Shown: positions 26,934-36,200 of the stretch, piece after piece
Layout of the letters: each line of letters starts with the position of its first letter
Numbering within the stretch: position 1 is the stretch's first letter
The notes under the pieces: generated by a model
Seen by the model: the letters and a program-made list of their open reading frames with translations, nothing else
What the model was told of the DNA's origin: nothing
Database searches by the model: none
Made by a program: the position numbers and the translations under genes
Source of the DNA: Bacteroidia bacterium
GTDB taxonomy: Bacteria; Bacteroidota; Bacteroidia; B-17B0; Aurantibacillaceae
NCBI GenBank assembly: GCA_026414605.1
Contig: JAOAIP010000021.1
Location: 1 to 64,000, forward strand
DNA length: 64,000 nt
Direction of reading: 5' to 3'

Positions 26934-27752
26934 TTATTTTTTACGGCTTCTTTTTTTTGTTTTTGTTTCTTCCAACACTTCATCTACAGTTGGTGGAACA
27001 TATTCAGGATCAATACTTGCATCTACCAAAATTCTTCCACAATGTTCGCAAACAATAATTTTGTTATGGGCTTTAATATCCAAAATTCTTTGAGGAGGTA
27101 TCTTGCTAAAACATCCACCACAAGCATCTCTTTCTACGGTAGCCACAGCAATACCATTTTTTACATTATCTCTAATTCTTTTGTAGGCATTAATTAATCT
27201 TGGCTCAATTTCTTCTGTGGCTTTTTGTGAGAGTTTTAAGAGTTCTTTTTCTTCTTCTTCTGTTTCTGATATAATTTCTTCTAATTCTTTTTTCTTTACT
27301 TCTAAATCTTTGAGACGATCTTGGTATTCTTTTTCAGCCACTTCAAGGTATTGTTTTTTAGTTTCAATTTGGGCTTTAGCGTCCTTGATATTTTTTTCTG
27401 CTAATTGAATTTCAAGATTTAAATATTCAATTTCCTTTGCTAATGCTTCGTATTCTCTGTTATTGCGAACTTTACTTTGCTGTTGTTCGTATTTTTTAAT
27501 AGCAGCTTGAAAATCTTTAATAGCATTTTTTCTATCAGAAATTTTTTGTTCTAATGCTTGTATATCCGATTGCAATCTTTGAACGCGTGTTTGCAAACCA
27601 GCCACAGTATCTTCTAAGTCCTTTACTTCAAGAGGTAATTCCCCACGAATAAAGCGTATTTTATCAATCTTAGAGTCAATTTGTTGTAACTTAAACAAGG
27701 ATCTCAATTTTGCTTCTACTGAGGCGTCCAGTTTTTCTTTGAATGTTGCCAT
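26934..27752 (-). CDS. Coiled-coil protein with C4 zinc ribbon
   Basis: A 272-residue protein. Residues about 25-180 form a long charged coiled coil (repeated Glu/Lys/Gln heptads such as QQSKVRNNREYEALAKEI). The C-terminal zinc ribbon is CGGC and CEHC about 24 residues apart. It belongs to the C4-type zinc-ribbon family (CT398-like), seen in most Bacteroidota next to the Nif3-like gene, as here (2 bases apart). Proposed links to secretion or nucleic acids are not proven. A Lys/Arg-rich tail follows (TKKRSRKK). Confidence 0.88.
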   Translation of the reverse strand: MATFKEKLDASVEAKLRSLFKLQQIDSKIDKIRFIRGELPLEVKDLEDTVAGLQTRVQRLQSDIQALEQKISDRKNAIKDFQAAIKKYEQQQSKVRNNREYEALAKEIEYLNLEIQLAEKNIKDAKAQIETKKQYLEVAEKEYQDRLKDLEVKKKELEEIISETEEEEKELLKLSQKATEEIEPRLINAYKRIRDNVKNGIAVATVERDACGGCFSKIPPQRILDIKAHNKIIVCEHCGRILVDASIDPEYVPPTVDEVLEETKTKKRSRKK

Positions 27753-27754
27753 AA

Positions 27755-28852
27755 TTATAGGTATTTAATTGGGTTGGTATTGGTTTTTGATAAAAGGGCG
27801 ACAAAGTTAGGAAATTTATTTTTAATTATCCTATAAAAAATTTGGGGTGTAAATTGTTCGGCTTCAAAATGCCCTATATCTACAATCATTATTTTATTTT
27901 CTGCATCAAAAAATTGGTGGTATTTGAAATCTGATGAAATAAATACATCGGCTTCTTTTTGAATAGCATTGGGTAATAAAAACGAACCACTTCCTCCGCA
28001 CAATGCTACTTTTTTAATGGGCTTATCATAAGGTGTATAGCGAATAACAGTTTCAGGAAATGTATTTTTTACTTTTTGTAAAAAGGATTTAATATCCATT
28101 TCATTTTCTAACTCTCCTATCATTCCACTTCCTACTCGGGGGTGTTTATTTTCTAAAAGATAAATATCATAAGCCACTTCTTCATACGGATGTGCGTTGA
28201 GTAATGCGGCTATCACTTGATTTTCTTTATGTGCTTCAAAAATGGTTTCAATGCGTATTTCGGGCTCTACGCTTAACTTTCCTTTTTCTCCTAAAAAAGG
28301 ATTGGTATTTTCATTACCTCTAAATGTACCTTTTCCTTCTGCATAAAAACTACAACTATCATAATTTCCAATATGTCCGCAGCCCGCATCAAATAATGCT
28401 TTTTGAACTTGTTGTAGATGAGAAGCAGGTACAAATGTTACAATTTTTTTGAGAATTTTAGTTTTAGGTAAAAGTATTTCAAGATTTTTAAGTTTTAAAC
28501 GACGAGCCATCTCATCATTGACCCCTGCTAATACATTATCTGCATTCGTATGAGCAGCGTATAGATAAATGTTATTTTTAATGGCTTTTAGGATGCAACG
28601 TTCTACATAATTTTTGCCTGTAAGACGTTTAATGGGTGTAAATAGAATAGGATGATGTGCTATTATTAGATTACAATTATTTTGAATGGCTTCATCAATG
28701 ACTTGTTCGGTAATATCCAAAGTGAATAATGCCCCAGTACAAATGTCCGACGAATTGCCTACAATGAGCCCTGCGTTATCGTAGGACTCTTGATATGCGG
28801 GCGGGGCAAATTGTTCTATTTCAAAAACAATATCCGAAATACGAATAGACAT
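27755..28852 (-). CDS. Nif3-like dinuclear metal-centre protein
   Basis: A 365-residue member of the Nif3/YbgI family (GTP cyclohydrolase 1 type 2/Nif3 family). Metal ligands are seen in IIAHHPILF (His-His), in YAAHTNADN and near the end in IVDIGHFEAEQF. The extra central domain (about residues 135-235, including HPYEEVAYDIY) is usual in the 365-residue class. The fold forms a hexameric toroid; its cellular role is unsettled. It is the middle gene of a three-gene operon. Confidence 0.92.
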   Translation of the reverse strand: MSIRISDIVFEIEQFAPPAYQESYDNAGLIVGNSSDICTGALFTLDITEQVIDEAIQNNCNLIIAHHPILFTPIKRLTGKNYVERCILKAIKNNIYLYAAHTNADNVLAGVNDEMARRLKLKNLEILLPKTKILKKIVTFVPASHLQQVQKALFDAGCGHIGNYDSCSFYAEGKGTFRGNENTNPFLGEKGKLSVEPEIRIETIFEAHKENQVIAALLNAHPYEEVAYDIYLLENKHPRVGSGMIGELENEMDIKSFLQKVKNTFPETVIRYTPYDKPIKKVALCGGSGSFLLPNAIQKEADVFISSDFKYHQFFDAENKIMIVDIGHFEAEQFTPQIFYRIIKNKFPNFVALLSKTNTNPIKYL

Positions 28853-28862
28853 AGTTTTTGAT

Positions 28863-29303
28863 TTAAACCAATAGTGCTTTAACCATTGCAGAAATTCTTG
28901 AATTATCTGCTTTGCCAGCTAATGCTTTGGTGGCTTTGCCCATTACTTTTCCTATATCTGCCGATGAAGTAGCCCCTACTTCTTGAATTATTTTTTGTAA
29001 CTCTGCTTTGAGTTCTTCGTCGCTTAATTGTTTAGGTAAAAATTCTTCCATCACCGATGCTTGATAGAGTTCTACTTCTGCCAAGTCAGGACGGTTTTGT
29101 TGAGTATAAATGGCTGCTGCATCCTTTCTTTTTTTGACTTCTTTTTGAAGGGTTTTTATAACATTTTCTTCTGTAAAACCTTCGGGTGATGTTTTTACAT
29201 GAATAATAACATTTTTAATTGCCCTCAATGCTTCTAAACGTTTGCTGTCTTTGTTCAGCATTGCTTTTTTAATCTCTGACATTATCAGTTCTTCAAATTG
29301 CAT
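28863..29303 (-). CDS. yqeY: YqeY/GatB C-terminal-like protein
   Basis: About 146 residues, the stand-alone GatB/YqeY domain related to the tRNA-binding tail of Glu/Asp amidotransferase subunit B. Typical segments: IKKAMLNKDSKRLEALRAIK at the start, EEFLPKQLSDEEL in the middle and IGKVMGKATKAL near the end. Start taken at 29303 (MQFEELIMSE), since the upstream ATG at 29384 adds an unrelated leader. First gene of the operon with nif3-like and zinc-ribbon genes. Function in the cell is not well defined. Confidence 0.88.
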   Translation of the reverse strand: MQFEELIMSEIKKAMLNKDSKRLEALRAIKNVIIHVKTSPEGFTEENVIKTLQKEVKKRKDAAAIYTQQNRPDLAEVELYQASVMEEFLPKQLSDEELKAELQKIIQEVGATSSADIGKVMGKATKALAGKADNSRISAMVKALLV

Positions 29304-29497
29304 AATTTTAGGGTTTTGGAGGTTATTATTATTGTATGTAACATAAATTGAACTAAAACCATCAATAATTTTTAATAAATACATCTACATTCAAACGCCG
29401 AAACTACAATTTCTTACTAAAACAAAAATAACTTAAATTTTTATTGTAAAATAATAAGTATAATCCAATAATTATCAAACAAACTTTCAAATAGATT

Positions 29498-30604
29498 TTA
29501 CAATCTTGCATTGAGTTTTGCAATAGCATTGATTCTATCTTCGGCCAACTTATTAGCAGCAAGATAGGTAGGTATTTTTTCTTTTTCTGCTATTTCAAAA
29601 ATTTTGGTTGTAGTGTCATAAATTCTTTCAGCATGAGCCAATGCTCTTTCACGATTATATCCTTCTAATTCATAATATACATTGATAATTCCTCCTGCAT
29701 TGACTACAAAATCAGGGGCATACAAAATACCTTTTTCTTCTACCATTTTGCCGTGAATTTCTTCGTCGGCTAATTGATTATTGGCAGACCCACAAATAAT
29801 TTTGACTTTTAATTGTTCTAATGTTTGAGAATTAACAGTAGCACCAAGAGCACAAGGAGCATAAATATCAGCATCCACTGAATATAATTCTTGGGCTGAA
29901 AGAACTTTAACTTTATATTGATTGGCTACTGCTTTGATTTTTTCTTCATCAATATCAAATACTAATAACTCTGCTTTTTCTTTATCAAGATACTCAATAA
30001 GATGTCTTCCTACATTTCCTAATCCTTGAACAATGACTTTTTTTCCTGTTAAAGATTCATTTCCAAATACTTTTTTAGCCGATGCTTTCATTCCCATCCA
30101 TACGCCCATAGCCGTTACTGGCGAAGGATCGCCACTACCTCCCATTGATTCTGGTAATCCTGTTACATAATCTGTTTCCATATGGATAATTTCCATATCT
30201 CGGCTATTCATTGATACATCTTCGGCGGTGATGTATTTTCCTCCCAAGTTATCAATAAATTTTCCAAAACTGCGAAGGAGGGCTTCTGTTTTAATTTTTT
30301 TGGGGTCTCCTATGATGACGGCTTTTCCACCACCAAGATTAATTCCTGCTACTGCAGACTTGTAAGTCATTCCTCTTGACAATCTTAATACATCTACCAA
30401 AGCATCTTGCTCTGATGCATAGTTCCACATACGAGTACCGCCCAATGCAGGACCTAAAACGGTATTATGAATACCAATAATGGCTTTGAGTCCTACATTA
30501 TTATCATTACAAAAAACTAATTGTTCATGATTGAACAAAGACATTTGATTTAAAACATTTGTACCCGTTTGAGGGGCTTTTTCATTTACAAGAGTATTAG
30601 ACAT
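29498..30604 (-). CDS. Leucine/branched-chain amino acid dehydrogenase
   Basis: A 368-residue Glu/Leu/Phe/Val dehydrogenase: NAD-dependent, reversible oxidative deamination of leucine and related amino acids to oxo acids. The N-terminal domain carries the active-site Lys motif GGGKAVIIGDP; the C-terminal Rossmann domain has VQGLGNVGRHLIEYL. Length and motifs fit leucine dehydrogenase better than glutamate dehydrogenase, though exact specificity is inferred. It appears monocistronic, 114 bp from the yqeY longest start and 66 bp from the next lipoprotein gene. Confidence 0.9.
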   Translation of the reverse strand: MSNTLVNEKAPQTGTNVLNQMSLFNHEQLVFCNDNNVGLKAIIGIHNTVLGPALGGTRMWNYASEQDALVDVLRLSRGMTYKSAVAGINLGGGKAVIIGDPKKIKTEALLRSFGKFIDNLGGKYITAEDVSMNSRDMEIIHMETDYVTGLPESMGGSGDPSPVTAMGVWMGMKASAKKVFGNESLTGKKVIVQGLGNVGRHLIEYLDKEKAELLVFDIDEEKIKAVANQYKVKVLSAQELYSVDADIYAPCALGATVNSQTLEQLKVKIICGSANNQLADEEIHGKMVEEKGILYAPDFVVNAGGIINVYYELEGYNRERALAHAERIYDTTTKIFEIAEKEKIPTYLAANKLAEDRINAIAKLNARL

Positions 30605-30670
30605 AAAAAAATTTTTAGTTAGGTATAAAACTTTAATTAGTTTAATTTATTCAATTAGTTATTCATTGCT

Positions 30671-31567
30671 TTATAAAACATCTGTTTGATAGGTAATGCC
30701 ATCAATCGTTACTTTGATGTTGTAATCACAAGTATTAGTGCCAAGATCTACAACTTGTGTATTTTTGCCACTGGGTTTTACATTCAAAAGCCCCTTTGTA
30801 AAAGGATGTTTACCAGGTTTTAAAAAACCTTCTGGAGCACAATCTTTAAAATTGCGATATAAATAATCTGTAGATGGTTGATTAAATGTGATTTCAAATG
30901 ACCCTTTGTTATTAGAAGCAGTACTGTTTCCAATTAAAGAAATAATAGCATTTTGCCAATTTATTGGAAGATTACCAGTATTGTTATACACAGTAGGATC
31001 TGCAGTGTTTAATAGTTTAATAGTGTGTGTGCCTGATAATTGAACAGAACGACTTCCATCATTCATTGTAAAGTTAGAATAAGTAGCCGTCCAAGAAAGA
31101 TTGGTGGAATTAGGATTAAAGCCATTGGGAGTGGTATTGGCTATTTGAATAGAAGATGCGGATACAGTAGTGCTATTGATAGAATAATTGTATAATTCCA
31201 CAGAGCACTTAAATCCAGGTTGGCGAATATATTTTGCATTAAGTGTAGAAGCACTGTATTTAATTACAATAACGCCATTCCTAATGTATCCATCGGTGCC
31301 AGTAGCATTGGTGAGGATTAAAGAATCAATTTTTGCAACTGTATCTTTTTTGATAGTTACTCCTGTACTTCCAAAAAATGGTGTGAAAGTATAAGTATCT
31401 CGCGTAAGAGCCGCCATTAAAAAAACATCATTAGATACTTCATAAGATTTTACAGCATCTTTGGCAGTTGTTACATCATTGTCAGGGGTAGCAGGTTCAG
31501 GGGACTTTTTATTACAAGCCGCAAGTATTAAACTACTAATCCCTAAAATAAAAAATGTTTTTTTCAT
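30671..31567 (-). CDS. Hypothetical lipoprotein
   Basis: A 298-residue protein with a signal peptide and lipobox ending LILAAC, followed by NKKSPEPATPDND, typical of Bacteroidota surface lipoproteins. The mature part is Thr/Ser/Asn-rich and predicted to be beta-sheet. Only two cysteines appear late in the protein besides the lipid one and those near residues 158 and 240. I do not recognise a family. It lies in the same direction as leucine dehydrogenase but probably has its own promoter. Confidence 0.8.
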   Translation of the reverse strand: MKKTFFILGISSLILAACNKKSPEPATPDNDVTTAKDAVKSYEVSNDVFLMAALTRDTYTFTPFFGSTGVTIKKDTVAKIDSLILTNATGTDGYIRNGVIVIKYSASTLNAKYIRQPGFKCSVELYNYSINSTTVSASSIQIANTTPNGFNPNSTNLSWTATYSNFTMNDGSRSVQLSGTHTIKLLNTADPTVYNNTGNLPINWQNAIISLIGNSTASNNKGSFEITFNQPSTDYLYRNFKDCAPEGFLKPGKHPFTKGLLNVKPSGKNTQVVDLGTNTCDYNIKVTIDGITYQTDVL

Positions 31568-31728
31568 AGATTTAAATTTTGGGCTTAATAATAAGAAATT
31601 TATTACAAATAAAAGAAATGGTTAATTTATTCTTATGAAAATCATCACAAATAAACTTTTTCGGCAAAATTTTTTTGAGGTGCTTAATAGGATTTTAATT
31701 AGTATAAATTGATTTTTTAGTTTTTTTG

Positions 31729-31810
31729 AATTTCAGACGGCCTGAAGTCCATCCTTACAATACAAAGAGAGTCGTGCCTACAGCACTCTTTCTTTATCAT
31801 AAATACTAAC
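31729..31810 (-). repeat. REP-like element, type A, copy 1
   Basis: Inverted copy of 37794-37871. Shared core on the minus strand: GTGC(T)GTAGGCACGA, then TTTGTATTGTAAGGATGGAC and CTTCAGGCCGTCTGAAAT. It contains a short GTGC/GCAC hairpin. It lies in the 476 bp gap 31568-32043 with a heptamer element at 31881-32010; the rest of the gap shows nothing. Confidence 0.65.
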
Positions 31811-31880
31811 ACCTCAAAAACAGAATTTGCTAAAGCAACGAAACGAATATAATTGAAAAAGTTACGAATTAGATTACTAT

Positions 31881-32010
31881 TTTACCACAAAGAACACATT
31901 AGTGAAAAGTAGAAAGTTACAAGTTTGAAAGCAGAAAGAATTTTTTCAATTTAATGATGTAGCGTTCAAATACTTTTCACTTTGAACTTTCAACTAATTA
32001 TTGTGGTTAA
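31881..32010. repeat. Heptamer-flanked MITE-like element
   Basis: Begins TTTACCACAAAGAACACATTAGT, then AAAAGTAGAAAGTT heptamers, a core TTCAATTTAATGATGTAGCG, reverse heptamers (ACTTTTCACTTTGAACTTTC) and an imperfect inverted end ACTAATTATTGTGGTTAA. It matches the element at 58844-58971 in the opposite orientation from end to end, core included. Confidence 0.75.
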
Positions 32011-32043
32011 GTTTAAAGTGATGAATAGTAATACAAAAAATAA

Positions 32044-32232
32044 CTATTTTTCAAAACTATTGAGTAACAAAGCCCCAACAATCATTCCATAAAGGGTACT
32101 AATATAAGGATTGGATGTAATGGGGCAAGTACCTGAAGCACATCCTATAAATTTGTAATATGCAAAACCTCCTATTCCTCCAAGCAAAACACCCAACAGA
32201 GTGAGTTTGTATTTTAATAATAAAGCCCACAT
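32044..32232 (-). CDS. Small membrane protein, DUF6132-like
   Basis: A 62-residue protein with two membrane helices separated by a short loop with two cysteines (GCASGTCPITSNPYIS), matching the small family annotated DUF6132 (recalled, unverified). It lies 25 bases after the DUF2892-like gene; both are downstream of, and read in the same direction as, a Crp/Fnr regulator. Similar trios in Bacteroidota suggest a redox or sulfur-related context, which is inference. Confidence 0.75.
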   Translation of the reverse strand: MWALLLKYKLTLLGVLLGGIGGFAYYKFIGCASGTCPITSNPYISTLYGMIVGALLLNSFEK

Positions 32233-32257
32233 AATTTTTATAAAAAATAAAATCCGT

Positions 32258-32476
32258 TTATTTGTTTTCTTTTTCTTCCTTTGACTTTGTATTGATATTA
32301 AATGGCAAATAAAGCGGGCAAAAGCCGATAGTACCTGTTAAGATTAAAACTAAACCAAATACAGACAATACAACTCCTACTGTCCCTTCTGTAAGATGCA
32401 TAAAATAAGCCGCTATCAGTGCAAGCCCTAAAATTAATCTTACAATAGTATCTAATTTTCCAACATTCTTTTTCAT
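32258..32476 (-). CDS. Small membrane protein, DUF2892 (YgaP transmembrane-like)
   Basis: A 72-residue protein: MKKNVGKLDTIVRLILGLAL and GTIGFCPLYLPFNI are the hallmarks of the DUF2892 family, which has two membrane helices and a conserved GFCPLY. In other bacteria this domain is fused to rhodaneses (YgaP). It has a -7 box at 32493-32500 and probably forms a two-gene unit with the DUF6132-like gene. Function unknown. Confidence 0.85.
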   Translation of the reverse strand: MKKNVGKLDTIVRLILGLALIAAYFMHLTEGTVGVVLSVFGLVLILTGTIGFCPLYLPFNINTKSKEEKENK

Positions 32477-32492
32477 AAATTATAATTTTTTG

Positions 32493-32500
32493 CAAAGGTA
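32493..32500 (-). promoter_or_regulatory. -7 promoter box for the DUF2892/DUF6132 pair
   Basis: TACCTTTG followed by CAAAAAA on the minus strand, 16 bases before ATG 32476. The divergent-free 63 bp gap to the Crp/Fnr gene also contains AATCACATTAC-like sequence that a Crp/Fnr protein could bind; this is a guess. Confidence 0.6.
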
Positions 32501-32539
32501 GGTATTTTTTAGTGATTCAAAATTGTGATTTAAATCACA

Positions 32540-33199
32540 TTACTTATTAAAATTTACTAATTTTATTTTTCCTCTTTCGGTAATAATTAAGTTTTCTTTT
32601 TCTAATTCTTTTAATAGGCGGGTAATTACCTCTCTACTGCTACTTAATTCTCGGGCTAACTCTTCGTGGGTAGTGTCTATTATATTACTTTCTCTCAAAT
32701 GTGCCTTTGCTATGAGTAATTGGTATAATCTTTTATCTAATGGCTGAAATGCAAGAGCAGATACTGTTCGCACAATCTTTTTAAATATATGTAAATAATT
32801 TTGCAATAATAATTCAAACAAATCAGGATATTTTTGTAAAAGTTGAGTAAAATGTGAAAGTGGTAAAAATAAAATTTCACAATCTGTTTCTGCTTCTACA
32901 CGAATATCAATTTTATCATTAAACATACCACTTGCTATACTACTGGAACAAGTTTCACCTTCTTTCATATAATACAACAAAACTTCTCTTTTCCCTTCAT
33001 CTTCTTGGTTAACTACAAATACTCTTACAATTCCTTTTAAGATAATTGGCAATGACTTTAAATAGGTATTTTCTTTTAAGATAACATCATTTTTTTTAAA
33101 GTAGGCAATTTTTCCCGATTTAAGCATTTCGTCTAAGTCATCATTTGTAACTTGTGATAAAAATGCAGATTTTATAAGGGGATTTTTAATCTCTTCCAT
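32540..33199 (-). CDS. Crp/Fnr family transcriptional regulator
   Basis: About 219 residues: N-terminal cyclic-nucleotide-type beta barrel (ILKENTYLKSLPIILKGIVR, GETCSSSIASGMF) and a C-terminal winged helix with ELARELSSSREVITRLLKEL as recognition helix region. There is no Fnr-type N-terminal Cys cluster, so a [4Fe-4S] sensor is unlikely; the effector is unknown. The start at 33199 (MEEIKNPL) follows a -7 box at 33215-33222, whereas the longest ATG at 33289 overlaps dnaE. It probably regulates the adjacent small membrane proteins. Confidence 0.88.
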   Translation of the reverse strand: MEEIKNPLIKSAFLSQVTNDDLDEMLKSGKIAYFKKNDVILKENTYLKSLPIILKGIVRVFVVNQEDEGKREVLLYYMKEGETCSSSIASGMFNDKIDIRVEAETDCEILFLPLSHFTQLLQKYPDLFELLLQNYLHIFKKIVRTVSALAFQPLDKRLYQLLIAKAHLRESNIIDTTHEELARELSSSREVITRLLKELEKENLIITERGKIKLVNFNK

Positions 33200-33214
33200 A
33201 AGTAAAATTTTATG

Positions 33215-33222
33215 CAAAAATA
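33215..33222 (-). promoter_or_regulatory. -7 promoter box for the Crp/Fnr gene
   Basis: TATTTTTG followed by CAT on the minus strand, 15 bases before ATG 33199; fits TAnnTTTG and supports the shorter start. Confidence 0.55.
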
Positions 33223-33278
33223 CTAAATTTGAATTTATACTAATTCGTAAATAAATATCTAATTTCTTATTAAATCTT

Positions 33279-36200
33279 TCATTCTTCAATAACTAATTTG
33301 TAATCTAATTGATATTTTTCAAGTAATTGGATATTAGATTCATCAAAATTAATTTTTAATGAATTTGTAGTACTTACATAATTTTTTCTTTCATCATCTG
33401 TAATCACTATAGAAACGGGAACAGATATACCTCCATTGGTCGTAAACATTTTTTCAAAATCATTAATGAGATTTAAGTTAATTTTCTTGACATCAACGAG
33501 TATTTTTAATTGGGCTTTTTCTTTTAATAAATTATCTAAGTCAATACAATCTGTAACACGATATTCCCATCTTTCTTCTTCGGGATTAGGCGAAAAACTT
33601 CTATTTTCAACTTTTCCTTTAATCATATAACATTTAAGTTGGTGAATATTGTATTTCAATTTTGACTTTTCGGCTAACTCGTCTGATAAAAATAAATTGA
33701 TAGTTCCCGTAGTATCTTCAAAAGTGAGATTGTAATAACGTTTGCCCATTTTGGTCATTCTTTCTTCTACTTTGGCTGCCCAACCTACCAAATACACTTG
33801 TTTGTTTTTTATGTCTGATACATTTTCGGTAAGATCGTCTGTAAGTTTTTTAATACTTGAGATATTTTTTAGTGACTTAATTATTAATGGATAATCGTCA
33901 AGGGGGGTAGAAGAAATAAATAATCCAATGACTTCTTTTTCTTTCAAAAGTTTGGTTTTTATATCCCATTCGGGCACTGGCAAAATCTCAGGATATTGAT
34001 TGATGACTTCGGATGCATTGGCCAAAGAATCAAAAAGAGAATTTCCTAAACTTTGTTTTTTTTGTTGATTTTCTGCGAATTTAGCGAGTTTTTCAGTCAA
34101 TGTAAGTCCATCGGATGCAGGAATAAAAAATTGAGAACGATGAATTTTCAAAGAGTCAAAAGTTCCTGCCATCGCAAGGTTTTCAATATTTTTCTTATTC
34201 AATTCTTTGGTAGAAAGTCGTTCGGCTAATTCAAAAATATTTGTGATGTGTCCTTTTTCTTGGCGGCTTTTAATCAATTCTTCGGCAAATCCAGCACCTA
34301 CATTTTTAATGTAAGATAATCCAAAACGGATGCTTCCATCTTTCATTGCTTTGAATTTTTCTACACTTTCATTGATGTCGGGTGGAAGTATAGGAATGTT
34401 CATTCTTCTGCATTCTGTCAATACTTTTGCTATTTCATCAATATTCTTTTTGGTATTAAGTGCGGCACACATAAACTCGGATGGAAAGTGGGCTTTGAGG
34501 TAAGCCGTTTGATACGCTAAAATAGCATAACATACCGAATGCGATTTATTGAATGCATAACTGGCAAAGTCCTTCCAATCTTCCCATATTTTTTTGACAA
34601 CTTGTAAATCCAAATTATTTTTCTTGCATCCTTCTAAAAATTTTTCTTCCATTTTTTCCAACACATCCAGTTTTTTCTTTCCCATTGCTTTTCGCAATTC
34701 ATCTGCTTGTCCTTTTGTAAAGTTGGCTAACTTTTGACTTAACAACATTACCTGCTCTTGATAAACAGTAATCCCATAGGTTTCTTTGAGAATTTCTTCC
34801 ATTTGAGGGAAAGGGTATTGAATGGGCTCTAATCCGTGTTTTCTACGAATATAATTATCAATGTATTTCATTGGTCCTGGGCGATAAAGTGCATTCATTG
34901 CCACTAAATCATTGATGGTATCGGGCTTGAGTTGTTGAAGGTATTTTTTCATTCCTGGACTTTCAAACTGAAATATCTCATCTGTGTGTCCATTTTTAAA
35001 TATCTCAAAAGTTTTTTCATCATCCATCGGGATGGAATCAATATCTACATCTATGCCTTTGTTTTCTTTGACAAATTGAAGTGTTTGAGTAATAATAGAT
35101 AAGGTCGTAAGCCCCAGAAAGTCCATTTTTAAGAGTCCTGCTTTTTCAGCCACACTAATATCAAATTGAGTGATTACTTGACCACTCTTTGAATCTTTGG
35201 CTAAGGGAGCAATTTCTGATAATTGTTGAGGAGCAATAATAAGCCCACAAGCGTGTTTTGCTGTATGTCTGTAACACCCTTCAATGTTGGCAGATTGTTG
35301 GAGCACTTCAAGTGCTCTTGGATGGGATTGAATAAACTCATCATACGCTTTTTGAAATTGGGCTTTAAAACTTTCTACGGTTTGATTTTCAGATAGATAT
35401 TTTTCATATTTGATTTTATCGGGATGCAAAACTTCATAAATAGATAATTTCAAACTATCTAAGGATGAATATGCTTTGGCTATTTTATCAATATCTTTTG
35501 GGTCTAAACCCAGCGTGCGAGCAGTATCACGGATAGCCGATTTTCCCCCTAGTGATGCAAATGTAATAATGTTGGCTACTCTGTCTTTTCCATATTTTTG
35601 AACAATGTATTCTATCACTTCATCTCTTCGGTCATCTGCAATGTCAATATCAATATCGGGCATAGATACCCGCTCAGGATTTAAAAATCTTTCAAAAAGC
35701 AAACCGTATCGGATAGGATCAACATTGGTAATATCCAAACAATATGCAATGATAGACCCGGCAGCACTTCCACGTCCTGGACCTATTCGTATTCCTTTCT
35801 TTCTTGATTCTCTTAAAATATCACTTACAATCAAAAAATAACCAGGAAATCCCATTTGAGCGATGGTGTTTAGTTCAAAATCAATTCTGTTTTTGACTTC
35901 GTCTGTAATTGTTTGGTATTTTCTTTCTGCCCCTTGATAAGCAAGGTGTCTTAAATACGCATTTTCTAATTCTAATTCACTCAAACTCGGATGTTGCTCA
36001 ACAAACTCTTTGGGTATTTCAAATTTTGGCAACACGATATTTTTTTCTACTGAATAGGTCTCAACTTGTTCTGCTAATTCAATAGCATTCTCAATGGCTG
36101 CAGGATAGAAACTAAAGAGTTGTTGAATTTTTTGAGGTGATGGAAAATAAAATTCGTGATTGGGCAAACCTTCTCTTTTTCCACTTCCTTTGCCTACAGG

